A stretch of DNA of 64,000 nt from Spironucleus salmonicida (GCA_000497125.2 CM035322.1:1186001-1250000); one strand, 5' to 3'; positions 10,382 through 24,015 are shown, counted from the stretch's first letter. Made by a program: numbers and translations. Notes: generated from the sequence alone by a model not told the origin.

Positions 10382-10785
10382 TACATGCTAAAATAATGAG
10401 ATATGTTAACATAATATCCTTTTAATCTAAAAATATTTTTAAAAACTATACTGAACTATAAAGATACTTAATTTCACTATAATTATGTACCAACATTAGT
10501 GATCTGATATCAAACTGAGGTTACAATATACTTATATTTTATATAAATATTTTATACTTTCATTTTATAAAACATGTAGTTTAATAAATATTAAATAATA
10601 TTTATCTAATTATTAAATATGAGCTTCATATGAACATGGGAAAAACTAAGGTTCTAAATAAATTATTATAAAAGTCATAATTTAAGATAACAACAGTATA
10701 TTTATTAAGCTGATAATTAAGTAAATAAATAAGTAATTATATAGTTTATAGATAATGTAGAGAAATTGTAGATATATCAAACAAA
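10382..10785. other. AT-rich intergenic region
   Basis: About 400 bp with no supported gene. A short ATG frame at 10619 closes after four codons. Confidence 0.4.
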
Positions 10786-12540
10786 ATGAACGATAAAATA
10801 ATAGAAATATGTAATCTAGCTAACATTATGTTAGCAGTTATTTGTTTCAATGAGTTCCACTAGTATACTATAAATTATTCATAAATGTATGATAATGTTT
10901 CTTTATAAGAATTTTTTATTAATAATATTTTAGTATTTAGTATCTTTTCAACAATGTGTTGTTAAGTTTTAGAGATACTAGGAATTTTAGATTTCAATGA
11001 CTTAAAAGCCTAAATTTTTTGCTACTATATATGTTTTATTGTTTATGATAAAAACAAAATACTAACTTTAGTATTAACAAAATTGTAACAAGAAATATAC
11101 GATATAGTCAATATCACTTTAAAAAAATAAAATCGTTATGATATTTTTACAATAAATAATCTTATAAATTTGATACTAGTATTGTTGTATTTAATCATAC
11201 CCTATGACTTTTTCATCACATTTTTCTATTTACTAACTTTCAACTTTACAATATAGTCTTTATGTAATTTTAATATGATACATTTCATTTAATTATATAA
11301 AATTTATTAGTTTTATCCTCAGTTAAGCTGTTAATCATTAGCCTGTCACTTATCTAGTAATATATTAATTGAATTCTTTTAAGTATTTAGAATTTCAGAA
11401 AACATTTTAACAACTAGTAAATTAGACTATTTTATAATTAAAATATTCCAGCAAGATACTTAAATTTCTTAATTGATAAATGAGGAATAAACTCGTATAC
11501 TTAAATTATATAATGAAGCATAAGAAGCAAATAAATAATTTGAGGATCTTATCAATAGTAAATTTTATTGTAAACAATAATTTTTTTTGCAAAAATAGAA
11601 GCTAGGTCGTAAGCTGTTTAATATTTTAATATAAACTGACTTAAAAAAGCAGTTTATATTAAAATTATATAATAGTATCAATTAAGCTTTTAGCTTAGAT
11701 TTAACATTATATCATCATTCTATACCTATAGTATAATAAAAAATTAAAAGAATCTCAAGTTATGAATTAGCTGCATCTTTAATTTAAAGGAAATAATCTA
11801 AAATAAAAGATGTCTTAGTAGAATATTTTGAATTTGATTTTCTTAACGAGGATGCACTTAAATATTTTTGGTTTATTCACTCTTTTATTTAAGATTTAGA
11901 TAGCACACTATAAATATCACTAGAAAAACCACTCTTATAAGCAAAAATATATAAATTATTTGATAAATCAACGATAATAGATAAAAAATAAATAAAATTC
12001 ATACAAATCGGATAAACAAATGCATTCATTACTCCTTAATTGTATAAAAATTATGTATGTATTAGATTTATAGGAACTACTATTGAGACATTTATTGCCG
12101 ATGTGTATTAAAAAAATTAACTAGAAGACTAATTGCTTGATACAATAACTGATATTTCACTTAAAAAATTAATTTAGCATGACTATAACTAAATTCACTC
12201 AGAATAACTAAATTTATTCTTAGATATTTTACTAAAGCTTGAGATTATTGTAGTATATAATACAAATGTATGTTAAATATATATTCCGTAAAGAAAAAAA
12301 CCAGAAATTCGATCATTCATTTATAATTGTAAGTTAAAAAGTCATATTATTGATTCTAATAATTAAGTATTAATATATAAGTTTTTTATAAGGCACCAAA
12401 ATCCATTTTCTAATACATATGTAGAATTTTATGAAAATAATGTATGTATTAACAATGATAAAATCTAGATTAAAGAAATAAAGTATTTAAGCATTTTAAG
12501 CTTATTAAAATGTTATTCTAATTATATTAACTTGATTTGA
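10786..12540 (+). CDS. Unknown 584-residue protein
   Basis: One uninterrupted frame with dozens of UAR glutamines. The first 190 residues are hydrophobic and aromatic (LVLLYLIIPYDFFITFFYLL at about 128-147). They could form one or two membrane helices, or buried helices of an alpha-solenoid. The rest is alternating helices with Lys/Gln-rich segments. No motif is recognised. Its stop is only 2 bp from the stop of the convergent minus-strand gene. Length and coherent codon use make it a real gene; the function is unknown. Confidence 0.6.
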
Positions 12541-12542
12541 TA

Positions 12543-13073
12543 TCATTCATCGATTAAATAATTATCTGATGTATGTTTTTATAATATTTAATCGACAATA
12601 TAACCATTATTGGAATATTCTAAATCAATATCTTCCATAATTGGTTAGTATTCAACATATTTTCTTAAATATTTATTTTATTTTGATGGGGTATATGTTT
12701 CAGCAAATTATATTTGTCTGGAATTAAAAATTTTAGTTTATTCTTAAGGTTGTGATACTTTTATTTACTTAGAACGAAATTTAGTCTAAATAAATGACGG
12801 AAGTTTTTTAAGTGATTACTCTGGATATTCTACTTATTTCTATTTTATACAAACTTTTGGTATTTCCTCAATTTTTACTGCATCTAAATACACCTATTCT
12901 TCAATTTATCTAATTTTAGAACGATCTACATCCTAAATTGTAGGTCTTTTCACATATGTATAAGGAACATACTATTAATAATTATTAAGATTCTTACCTA
13001 ATTGAGCATCCTTCATATGATTTTTAAATTTTACTCCATGTGCATTTATTAAAGATATTGTTTAAGAGTACAT
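12543..13073 (-). CDS. Unknown 176-residue protein
   Basis: Begins MYSQTISLINAHGVKFKN and ends NYLIDE. Basic, Gln- and Tyr-rich, low in hydrophobics, probably extended or disordered. It contains short repeats of the kind Y-(V)-x-P and Q-x-K. The profile resembles small axonemal or microtubule-associated proteins, but there is no diagnostic motif. It shares a 143-bp divergent gap with the RNase H gene. Confidence 0.5.
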
Positions 13074-13183
13074 TTTGAAAGTTAAATTATAATTATTTTA
13101 TCAAAATATTAGAGTAAATATTTTTAATATATTAAGTTTAATCTTATATATTCATATATATAAAATATTATGTACTAATAGTT

Positions 13184-13204
13184 ATTTATATATAATAATA
13201 TAAA
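13184..13204. promoter_or_regulatory. TATATATAATAATATAA element in divergent gap
   Basis: A/T near-palindrome ending 12 bp before the ATG of the RNase H gene and facing the minus-strand gene that starts at 13073. It is a candidate shared promoter, inferred by recurrence. Confidence 0.3.
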
Positions 13205-13216
13205 ACTATTGTTAAA

Positions 13217-14473
13217 ATGGAAGAGAATTAAGTAACATTTATGTAGAACAAATATGATGAAAATTCTACATATGAAAATTAATCAAAATATTGGTTCTTA
13301 TAAATCAATCCTGGAGAGAATTATTATTCACAGTATGCATCTATGAAAGAAGTATCATATGATTCTTTTCTTTAATATTAGTGTATGAAATTTTATACTG
13401 ATGGTGGAGCAACATCTTCATCAGGTGGACCTGGAGGTTATGGGGTAATTGGTGTCGAGAGTGGCTTTAAAAAGTTAGAATTTAATCAAAGTTTTAAGAG
13501 CACAACCAATAATAGGATGGAGTTAATGGCCATTTTATGTGTAGTTAAATCATACAATAAAGATATTTATATAGCAACTGATTCATGTTATTCGATTGGA
13601 TGTCTCACCAAATTTCATTTTGGTTGGTTTAAAGATAAAAGTTAAAAAAATAAAATAATTTCTAATTATGATTAAGTATCAAAAGAATTAAAAAATAAAG
13701 ATTTACTCTTTTAAATTTTGTATTATGCTTAAAATAAATGTGTTAGGTTATGTCATGTTAAAGGACATAGTGGTGATAAATTTAATGAGATGGTAGATAA
13801 GCTAACATGGATAGGACGAGATACTGGTGATATTGATGTGCCATATTTGACTTCAATAAAAGTTTAGCATCAAATACAAAAATCTAACAACCAAATTAGT
13901 GATATAAGTTAAACTATAGCCAAACGATAAATTTTAGAGAAATTTCATTAGTTTACCTTCCATATTAATGATATTAGTTTCATAAATTATAATGTATGCA
14001 ATTTTGATACTAAAATGGTTTAATATTAGGAATTTTAGAATATGAAAGGGAAAAAGTATTTTATTAATGGGCATTATAAATCATCTAAAGGTGGATTAGG
14101 CTTAATATAGATTTAGGATGGAATTATTACTGAGCTTTTTTCATAGGGGTTTTAATAATCAACTAGTAATAGAATGGTTTTAATTGGTATGATTGTAGCA
14201 TTATAAACATTGCAAAATGATGAATAGTTTATTGTTGCTAGCTCAGTGAAATACCCTCTTGATTGTTTTACCTAATGGTTAGGAGGATGGCTATAAAAAG
14301 ATTTTAATGGTATTGCAAATGTGGAATTAATAAAATAAAATTTATGTTTAATGATGGGCAGAAAATGTACTTTTGCACATGTAAAATCATCACTTAAAGA
14401 TGAATATACTATTTAGTCATTGAAACTGGCCAGTTAAGTATTTAATACTTATACCAAAGATAATAACAAATGA
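13217..14473 (+). CDS. Tandem RNase H protein: active copy plus catalytically dead copy
   Basis: 418 residues. The first RNase H1 fold (about 57-200) has all catalytic positions: D62 in FYTDGGATSS, E102 in NNRMELMAI, D122 in ATDSCYSI, H184 in HVKGHSGDKFNE, and D194 in EMVDKL. It would cut the RNA strand of RNA-DNA hybrids. A second copy (about 276-410) keeps the fold landmarks (GGLGLI, TSNRMVLIG, FAHVKSS). Its catalytic residues are replaced: N284, V321, S343, and Ser at the His position. A 56-residue Gln/Tyr-rich N-terminal extension precedes it. There is no reverse transcriptase or other transposon domain nearby, so it is probably a host enzyme with a pseudo-dimer architecture. Confidence 0.88.
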
Positions 14474-14709
14474 TGTTGTATTTTGTATATACTATAAAAA
14501 ACATCAAATAACTTCGTTATTACATAATATTATCAAATTTCATACAGTATATTATTCTAATAAATGACCTTTTTAACCAATAACTTCTTTTATTCTAATT
14601 TATAATTTTATATAACATCTACCAAGAAATTGATTAAATTCCGTTTTAAAATATATTTATATACCATTATTATATAATATATCTAATAATTAATACGACG
14701 CCTAAATTT

Positions 14710-17700
14710 ATGCAATTCGAAACGTACAAATAAGCCATTACTCCAACTCTATTTTCAGACTTGCAAGAACTTAAAACTCAAATTTCAACTGGTGTGTTAC
14801 CAGAGGAAGAATTTTTAACTCATTTACATTAGATAGCTTTGATGCGCACATCCTCAGAAACAGATAAAATTGCTTCTTTTGCTCCACACCTAGCACGCCA
14901 ACTGGGTCAAAATGAATATCCACCAAGACCTGTATCTGCCGCTCAAAAAGGAGCCAAAGCACCCTAAATAACACCTAAAGAGACTTTTAATTTTAACCCT
15001 AAAAATAATATCTTGGAACACGAAATTAATGCTCAAAGTGCTCTTTCATAGACATTTGCTGCTGCACGTGTTTATTAAGCATGTGCATACGTTCACTGTG
15101 CCAGCGAGAAGGGGTTGTAGGTTTCTTAAGAGTTGCTTGAAATCGGATTTAGAGGCGGAAGCGTTGTTTGGAGCGATTTTCAGATAATATGTAACCTTCA
15201 GGTTTAAAGCATTTAACGATTAATTTTGAGACTTTTGGATAGCATTGGACACGGTGATAATAGTTTGTGGCTTGTTGCTCTTGAACGGGCGGAGAGCTTT
15301 CAATCCAAAAAACGGCCTAGCGACACAATCAAGCACATTGTAGACTATAATTTATGCTAGAGCTACGGGCATAGTTTTAACTGTTTTTCTGTATTTTTAG
15401 CAGAGTTTATTTATCTATGGAAAAACTGCAAAGATAAGTCTGACATGTAGAGTTGCTTGTTAAATTTGGGCCTTAAGATGTCATAGGGATTGTATATGAG
15501 TGCTTTATGCGCCAGTTCAGTTGGATTTTTCATAAGCGAGCATTTTGTTAATATTTTGTAGGAGTTCTTTTTAATATATATGGAAGAATTAAGTAAAATT
15601 ATTACCGAATACGAAGAATAAGTTACGGGTCTTTAAATTATCGGCACTTGCATATCTTAAGGTGTTGAGCCAACGGAATAAGCCTTACTAAAATCAAATT
15701 AAATTCTTGGATTAAAGTTATTACCATAGTCAACAGAATATATATCAACATTTTATTAAAAACTATAGTAGAAAATTTAAATTAGAGTTATAGGTATCAT
15801 TTAAGTTGCGCTTAAACTTTAACTAATTATTTAAAGATTTAACTCATTAAGTATCCTTTAATCAGAAGAATAAGAATGTTTTAAGTATATAACAGAATCA
15901 TAAGGATCATTGTCAATAGATTTTTAAATAGCTGCGGAGTCAATTAATTTTATTGAATCATAGCCTAAGCGATTTGTTAAAGCTGATGAAAATTTAGGAT
16001 TTTTAGAGACATTTTCAACTATACCTTATTAGGTAAAGCTCACTACTTTTGAATCTACAGATTTTGATTATTTAGTTCTGAAAAAATTTATTAAATCTCC
16101 AACATTATTTTTAGATAATTTAAAGATAATAAGCAGTTTATATGCAGTATTGGAACGCACTCAGAATCAAATATTAAGCAAAGCCTAAATATTTAGAGTA
16201 GATGTTTAAGGATAGCAGCTAACATTTATGCCTTAATTAACTTTGATCTTTGAATAGTTGTATACTATTTACTTGTTATCAACATAATAAACTGATCCTA
16301 AAGGTGCTAAACAGCCAGATAAAGGGAAAGCCCTTGACTAAACGTAAACAGTTTAACAAGGTTAGTTTTTAAGTAATGTAATAGAACAGTTAGTAGTGCC
16401 AGAATCAGCAATGATGTCTACAGCAAATTTTTAACCTATTTAAGCATATCCATAGTTGTAGATTATTGGTTAAATTTCTTATATATAATTTTTACTGAAA
16501 TTTAAAGTTTTCCTAAATACTGATTTAAAGGGGAAAATATATTAGTCTATGATAAATTAGATAATAGAAATGATAAAATAATTAAAATGGCAATTTTAGG
16601 AGGTAAACTAGAAGTAAAAGAATCAAGTAGATTTACCATAAACCGCAGATACATTAATATAGCAATCGTCAGTACCAGTAACATTAAATTTGGTATTTTT
16701 ATTATCTACTTTTTTATGTTAGTTCTAATTTTAATTACATACATTAAAATAGAGTCAATAATTAGTTTTAACATCATAGGTTAGTAACCTTAATTTAATT
16801 TTTGATTTTATTAAATAAGATTCTTCATATAGATTTAATTGTGATGATCTTTATATAGAACGTTGTGATTCTTACATATAGATATTTAAATTTATTGCAA
16901 ATATAACTCAAGAACCTACAATGCTTAATGATTAATTAAGATTAATTTTAGAATAAATTAATTCATCGTATAAAAATTTAAATTAAAAAAGTTATTCTAA
17001 CGAATTTACTTCCAGAATATAACTAGAGATTACGAATTTAATAATAAAAATCATTAACTTATCTTCAAAATATTTTAAAACTGAAGTTAGCTAGTAGCTA
17101 ATAGATTTTTATAGTATTGACAGTACTTTTTCCTTTGTAGCTCCATAGTCTACTATTTCTTATACTACTGTAAGAGAAAAACTTCTTGCTTAAAGCCTAG
17201 AAAAATCCATTCTTCGATAAGCCACGATCTAAGCACAGTCTTCTGGCTCTTAGAAAAGGAAGCAGTAACCCACAACAATGACTCCTTATAATGTTTGGAG
17301 AGGTTAATTTATTCATTTATTAATATAAAATTTAGTTAAATAAAATTATCACCAACATGTTTTTGATATTATGTTTACATCAAAGGATCGTACATTTATT
17401 TACGCTTCATTGGAACTATTATAATATGGAATTTATTCATTGCTGTAGCTTCAAAAATATGACTCGATTATCGAGCTTTTTAACTGCACAATATTACAGG
17501 AAACTAATTACTATATTCTTTCAAAATTCACATTAAACCTACTTTTCGCAATAAACCAGAGCCTTTAGGAGAAGTAAGTTAACTACTGTATTGAATTTAT
17601 AATCCAGCAAGTCCAAGAGAAATTAGTAGAGACACCATAGAAAGATATGACTTAATTTATCGCATAGATGCATATTTTATATTCATATCAGATCAAGGAC

Positions 17701-20700
17701 TACGCGACAGCAATTGGTCAAATCAAATAGCAATTATCAACGTAAGAAAATATTGCAGAAAAACATCTTATACAATATATGATCATCTGCCTAAATGACT
17801 CAATAAGTAACACAGTTTTTGAGTAATTAAGCGAAAAAATATTCAAAAATGAGGAATTCGACCCTTCAGAGCAGAACTTTTTGGTCATTCTTTCAACCTT
17901 TAAAAAGATCGATTTAAAACCAGTTTTGCACTCAGAAACAGAAAATTTAATGTTAAAGCTACAATTGCTAACCATTTTAATCGAAAATTAAAAATAAAAC
18001 TAAGCATTTGTCCTGTTTAATAGCATCATTCAGTAGCTAGTTTCGAAGCGCCTCGATTTCGAAGAATTAGCCGAATTTTTGCAAACTTTTTTGATTTTCC
18101 TGAGATTCTGCCATAAAACGACAAATTTCAGGATTTCTCCGTTATTTTTAGCCGAAATTTAACGCAATTTGACGTCAGAATCACTAGGAATTTTCGACGA
18201 ATTTCTCTTCATTTTTGCTTAAAAAACGTCTCAATTTTACGTTAAAATCCGTCAAATTGAGCAGAAATTCCTCAATTTCGCTCTTGAAGTATCAGTTCTC
18301 GGATTCGTCGAACTGGCTCAGGTTTTCTCGCAGTCAAAAATCGGTTCAAAAGCCTTCGAAGATCTCCTTGCGAATTCGTTTTTGACGAATTTTACGACCG
18401 AAAAGGAGCCAAATTTGGAGTTTGTGCACCTCAACGCGAGCCTTTACATGAACTTTTGCTACCTACCGAAACTGACGCTGAAACTGCTCATTTGCTTCGT
18501 TCTGAACTTGTTGATTTAGGGGTTCGAGGAATCGTAGATTTTAAACGTTTTGCTGAACGGAATTTTCAATCGCTCGGCCTACAAAATTATAACTTAGGAC
18601 GGGTTGGAAACGCATTTTTACGACATTTGCGATTTTTCAAATTTCGCGGAATTAGATCATTATTATATCGATTTGGGGCTAAAGTTAATCACTGGGTTTA
18701 GCTTACTGTTGGAAAAAGAAATGTGGTTTTTAAACGAAATTTTCGACAAAATGTAGAGTGGAAATTCGGTTTCACAATAGTGCAAGCTTGTGCATTTGGC
18801 TAATAAAGTATATTGTAATATCAAAAACGAAGTTTTAAATGTGCAAATTCTTGAATAAAATTAATTTTTGCGAACTGTTTTGAAATATCAAATGTTGAGT
18901 CATTTTGACTTGTAATTTACCTTCATTGCCGATGAATACATACAAATGAATGTTATTTAGTAGTAAAATTATCTCGTTAATTTACCAAAAGAAGAGGATT
19001 TGGTCGCATTATATGAACAAATCAAGCTGATTTCATAAAACTATAATAGAGATACTTATTATATTTTAGGCCTCATCTGTCTGGCTGCACCTCATTCAAT
19101 TTTAGAGCAAGTTTTATAGGACCAGACGTTACCAAGAGTTATGAGTTTGTAATTACTCATTTAGGGAAGGAGATTAATCATATCACGCATAATTTTCGAA
19201 AAATTACTTTTAGATTCAAGCTATCAAGAAGAGAAACTGATATAACTATTACTAGGTCAAATTAACCAGTGCATAATAAGTGTTGTTTAAGATTAACCAG
19301 AGGCATTATCTGACACATATTTTTCATCTTTGAAAGTTTAGGATCTTCTTGTTACACGCTGGTTGGCCTAAACAACAGAGTCAAAAGAAATTGACTTATA
19401 TGAGGTAATTTGTAGCCCATGCTCATTTAACATTAATTCAATAGATTTAATTGAGAATGTTTTAGACTATTTACTTGGCTCTGGAATGGTTTATTTAAAC
19501 CCGGATTTAACTACAACTGAAAACTCTAAATTGAATGAAAAGCAATAAACAGACAACTAAACCTAAGAAGAGGTAGAAGAGGAAGTTAAAGAGCCTAAAA
19601 ATAACAAGTTTGAGCTTTTACTCAATAAGTTAAAAAATATTTAAACACATTTTATTCTAGCCGAACCGACCCAAATTACATATAATAACATCATTTAATT
19701 ACAATCTGATGCAGCGCCAATTTCATCAAAAGGAAAAGAGCCGCAAACAACATACACGACTTACAAAGTGCAATATTCACTCAATATTGTCGCCCTGCAA
19801 ATTTTCTAGAACCTATTGCTAAACCTTATTACCGAAATTTTCGAGGTCTCTAAATCGCTCAATCAAAGTACGTTCAGCTTGCCAGAAAAAATCAGTCAGC
19901 TCACTCCTTATATCATGTAGCTGATTTTCAGGCAGCATACCTCACTAGTATTGCCACAAGAGGCCATCTATCCAATTTCTTCAGCGACGCAAGACGAAAT
20001 TGAGCAGGTTTTCAGCACCTCAGAGGTGCAGCTTTTCCCACTCTATATAGACCTCACAAACACGCTTTTCCACGCTGTCAAAAGCCAGTAGGTCCCGCTG
20101 GTCAGATTTTTCACGAATTTCATCACTTTCAGGGACCTAATGAGCAGCGAATTTTCTGGTCTGGACCTCGCCCTGCTGACAGGTGTGTCGTGTTTATAGC
20201 AGAACCAGTTTCTGCTCGACTTCAAGGTTTTGGCTCAAAATCAGCCGTTTAATCTGGCAGAAGACAACAGAAACACCAATTTTTACGCTATGAGCGACGA
20301 AAATTCGACGACGATTTTGTCAACTTTTTCGGCCGAACAGGTCACCGAAAAGACCAAGAAACCCGCTAAAGAGGTCCAGGTTTCGAGTTTGAGCTTCTCG
20401 AGTTTGCACGTCAAAAATTACGAAAACTTGGCCGAACTGATATAAGCAAGTTTGAACTCGCATTTTGCGGCACTCTAGATCTCAATGTCAGCTTTTCTCG
20501 CTCCAATTCACTCGAAATTCACTTAGTTACAAAATTCGCTTCAGATCGTTTCGTTTAAGTCTTTTGGCTATTTGGTGCAATAAGGGTCGTTTAAGAAGGT
20601 GAAAGAACTGTCATTGGGCTCGGTATCGCTGCTTGGGCAGGACTTCCTGGCGCTCAGATATGCGAAACACAGCGTTTTTGCGGCCAATTGGTGGGCGGTT

Positions 20701-21675
20701 GATTTTGGTGCTTTTAGGGCGTTGAAAGAGCAGGTGTAGGGGATAAATTGCGAGGGAAAACTGGATATCCAGGCCAAATTCGAGCAGTTTGAAACTAAAA
20801 TTTTGAGTAATATTAAGAAAGAAATGGCTGGAAAAGGTGTGGAATGTGAAAATAATGCAGATATTGAAAACTACGTTTCTATTGAATAAAAGGAGTGGAA
20901 AATTCAGCAGGAATTGCTTTTTAGCAGGCTCAGCAAAATATTTGATTTGTAGGAAAATGTAGAAATTTCCTATTTCACAGGAAACTCTCCTCAAATAGCC
21001 AATTTGATGATATTCTTCAAAAATATGTGTCCCAGGCTTAAAGTTCTTCAGCTGTTACCCGGGAAACCAACTGAGCAAGTGTAAATTATATCTCAAAAGG
21101 GCGTCTTTTTCGATATATTGAACGATTTCCAATACGCTCAGTCGAATCGCTAGCATTTTGATATGCAGTACGTCTTCAACTTTGTAAAAGAGAAGTTATC
21201 ACCTAGCTAATACTACAAATCTGATGAAATAAGCTACTTTACGAGTTAGCAAAAGTAAGTCTTGAACGTACTTTTACAACCAATTGGTGATCTAGCGAGT
21301 CCGATTGATCAGAAATGGAATAACAGCGAAAATATAAGCATCACCGCGCCATTGGAATTCACTGAATAACGTAGTATAGCGATGGTAAAAACGTACCATC
21401 CAGTTTAAAAGATTTTCCGTGGTAGCTACCTCTAGCAATTATTGAATGTTTAGAAGGGTAGTGGGAAATCCAGTCTGGCTACATTAAGTCTTGGTAACTG
21501 GAGCATCTTTATTTGGAAACTTTTTATCGAAATTGTTAATATACCAGAAGTGGTAGATAAAAAGGCAAAAGGAAAAGAACAACCTGTTGTGCGGGCTAGT
21601 GTAGACGATTTACTAGAGTAAACTGATAATTGGGGTTTTTACAGCGATTCTATTACGTCAATCGGCCTAAAGTGA
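14710..21675 (+). CDS. Giant unknown protein, 2,321 residues
   Basis: A single frame with no TGA over 6,966 bp and all tryptophans encoded by TGG. That is the best internal proof of the genetic code. The protein reads as continuous amphipathic helices (for example AAESINFIESQPKRF, LNLIFDFIKQDSS), typical of a large alpha-solenoid scaffold. An acidic insert (EEVEEEVKEPK) lies near residue 1,625. Low-complexity stretches are Gln/Lys/Pro-rich. A C-terminal GSGKSS resembles a Walker A by chance and lacks context. There is no membrane segment. Base composition switches several times along the gene (AT-rich to about 17.9 kb, GC-richer to 18.7, AT-rich to 19.7, GC-richer to 21). An axonemal or trafficking scaffold is possible; not identified. 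Confidence 0.85.
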
Positions 21676-21686
21676 GCGATAATATT

Positions 21687-22853
21687 TCACATTAAATCTG
21701 GAAGATCATCGGGAACCGAGAACTCTTGTTAGTTTACATCTTCGACCCTGTTTTAAATACCTTCACCTTCTTTAAATTTTCCATAATTGGTTTGTCCTAG
21801 TTAGCTAGTCGTTTTGCGGTAACCTTTTGAATGATTATCCTCAATGTCATCTTCATCCTTGTCTATTTCTACGGCCTTATAACTATAGGGCTTCTCAATA
21901 ACCTCACCATCTCCCAATGGACAATTCAGCTTTAAAACACCCGTGCTGGTAATCCTGAAGGCCTTAACTTCTGTAAACTTGACCCGTTTAGGGAGTCTAA
22001 CTTGGAAACTTTTCTCCCGCAAAACGCCATAAACGAAACTTTCATTGACATCTACATCGACAAGTTAATTGTTTAAGTGAATAGGTAGATGAATTTATAT
22101 TTGAAGCTCTTATTTTACATATACTTCGATAATTTCGATTTAAAACTTACTTTCGTTCCACTACATTATTTCATTATTTTCGTTCATTTATCCCTTTTCA
22201 TGGAAAACTTTAGGCGTTTCTGGGACGTTGTCTTATGCAGTTTATTCAGCAGCTCGTTTCAGGCGGGTTGATGCATCGTTTTCCTCATAGTCTGAACCTT
22301 CAGAGTTAATTATAAATTCTGGTAATTCGAATTTATAGACTTCACTTTCTATTTAACTTTCTACTTCTTTGAATTTTTGAAACATTAAAATTCTATCTGT
22401 TTTGCTGATGTCTTTTCCATCTAACTTCGTAAGTTTTTGCAATTTCGTAACAGTAAAGCACATGAAATTAGGCTCTTATACACAAGGGTTTCCCATAAGA
22501 TAAAGTTCGTTTAGATCTTAAAGATTTTCTATATTCGATAAGTCTCGATAATCTGCAATGTAATTAGCAGTTAAATCTAGTTTCACAAGCGACTCTAAAC
22601 GATCTAAATTTTCAATTCTAGTAAGTCTATTAAGCGCTAGATTCAAATAACATAATGATTTAAGCTTATTGAGTCCTTCTATTTATGCAATTTTGTTGTT
22701 TTATAGGAGCAATATTTTGAGGCATTTAAGGTTATTCAGAAATTCAATTTTACGAATTTTAAACTAATGGAGTGCTATTTCTTCTAAAGTTTCTAAGGGA
22801 CCGTCATGGTGTTCTGTTCGTTTCTTAACTAAAGTGAGGTCAATTTTTACCAT
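21687..22853 (-). CDS. DNAAF11: DNAAF11 (LRRC6/TILB) dynein-arm assembly factor
   Basis: 388 residues. The N-terminal leucine-rich repeats follow the LRRC6 pattern: ETLEEIALHQFKIRKIEFL, KCLKILLLQNNKIAQIEGL, SLCYLNLALNRLTRIENL, LVKLDLTANYIAD, ELYLMGNPCVQE, then LTKLDGKDISKTDRI (LRR cap). A charged linker follows. A CS/p23-like beta-sandwich at about 235-330 includes HLNNQLVDVDVNESFVYGVL, as in LRRC6. The family acts in the cytoplasm with HSP90 co-chaperones to preassemble outer and inner dynein arms, so the organism builds motile cilia. The divergent partner at 22969 (115 bp away) is a coiled-coil protein. Confidence 0.93.
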
Positions 22854-22876
22854 GTTAGTGGAGAGGCTGAATAAAG

Positions 22877-22941
22877 TATATATAATTTATATAATAATTG
22901 ATTTAGCTCTAAATCTAATACTGATATAATATATTATAAAG
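22877..22941. promoter_or_regulatory. Two TATATAATTTATATAAT-like elements in divergent gap
   Basis: Two A/T palindromic words (22877-22899 and 22923-22941) sit between DNAAF11 and the coiled-coil gene and could serve one gene each. This is a positional inference. Confidence 0.3.
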
Positions 22942-22968
22942 AGTAAAATTTATTAAGTTGAAAAATAA

Positions 22969-24015
22969 ATGGATACTTAGCTTCTAAAAGAAAATTAAAT
23001 ACTTAATGAAAAATTAGCTTATACTTTAAAATAAATTAAATAACAGGATGCTGATCTCTAATGTCATAGATAAAATACTATCTAATTATAATAAAAATTA
23101 ACATCAGATAAGAAACTTTCTAATTAGTTATAATAGGAATTTTAAAATACACTAGATAATACAACATAAAATTATGATCTTAAAATAAATAACCTTAATT
23201 AATAAATACAAATTTTCACATAAAAATTGAAGTCTGAGACTCAATTTTCTCTATAAATTTAGCAAAATTCTTAATTAGAAACTAAAAAAATTAATTCTGT
23301 TTTATAAGAAATTTACTTATCACTCCATGAAACTTGTGAATTAGCACTACCAGGTATGCCTGGTTCAAATATATAGTTGGATGCTTCATCAGATCCATAG
23401 TTGAATGAAGTTTTAGAAAAAATAACTTCTGTTACAAGCTAGATTAAACTATCCATAAAGGCATTTAAAGAAGGAAACAAGTTAATTCGTGAAAAATTAA
23501 GAAATGAAAATAAATGCTATAAAGTGGATATTGAGGTAGAGAAAAAGAAGAAAACAGAAATTTTGTAAACGTGTGAAGAATATAAATAGAAAATGTTTTA
23601 ATTGGAAAACGAAGTCTTGAGATTAAAGAATGAAAATGATAGTTTACTATCTTAAAACAATGAATATTAGTTAATGAATAATGAACTTACAATTTAAAAA
23701 GAATAATTTTATAAAGATTGTTATTAGAATAAAATAATTATTTAATAGTTATAAGATGAAGATAAAATAACATAGCTAAAAGTTAGTGAACTTGAGAGTA
23801 GAACTAAAAATACTGAAAATATGATTGGAAGATTTAAAGCTGAAAATGATTAATTAAAACAAGAAAATCATTTATTAGAAGAAAATTTAAAAGTTTTTAT
23901 ATAAGTGGAACCTGAATTAGAATTAGATAGAGAATAACTAGTTAAAATGGCCACAGAAATTGAAGATGAAGGCTTAGAAGAATATTTAGCCAAATAATTA
24001 TTGTAAATTGTGTGA
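22969..24015 (+). CDS. Coiled-coil protein, 348 residues
   Basis: Almost entirely heptad-repeat helix, very rich in Gln (mostly TAA/TAG), Lys, Glu, Asn and Leu. A short break near residues 125-150 contains ALPGMPGSNIQLDASSDPQ. The C-terminus is acidic (EIEDEGLEEYLAK). Probably an elongated dimer. The family is not recognised. Its divergent promoter is shared with DNAAF11, which hints at a cilium or basal-body role but does not prove it. Confidence 0.65.

Noticed and set aside
13217-14473. RNase H gene as part of a retrotransposon
   Set aside because: No reverse transcriptase, integrase, gag or terminal repeats in the flanks; neighbours are ordinary host-like genes.
21400-21500. GSGKSS in the giant protein as a P-loop ATPase
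   Set aside because: It lacks a preceding strand of the right kind, a Walker B and any NTPase context.
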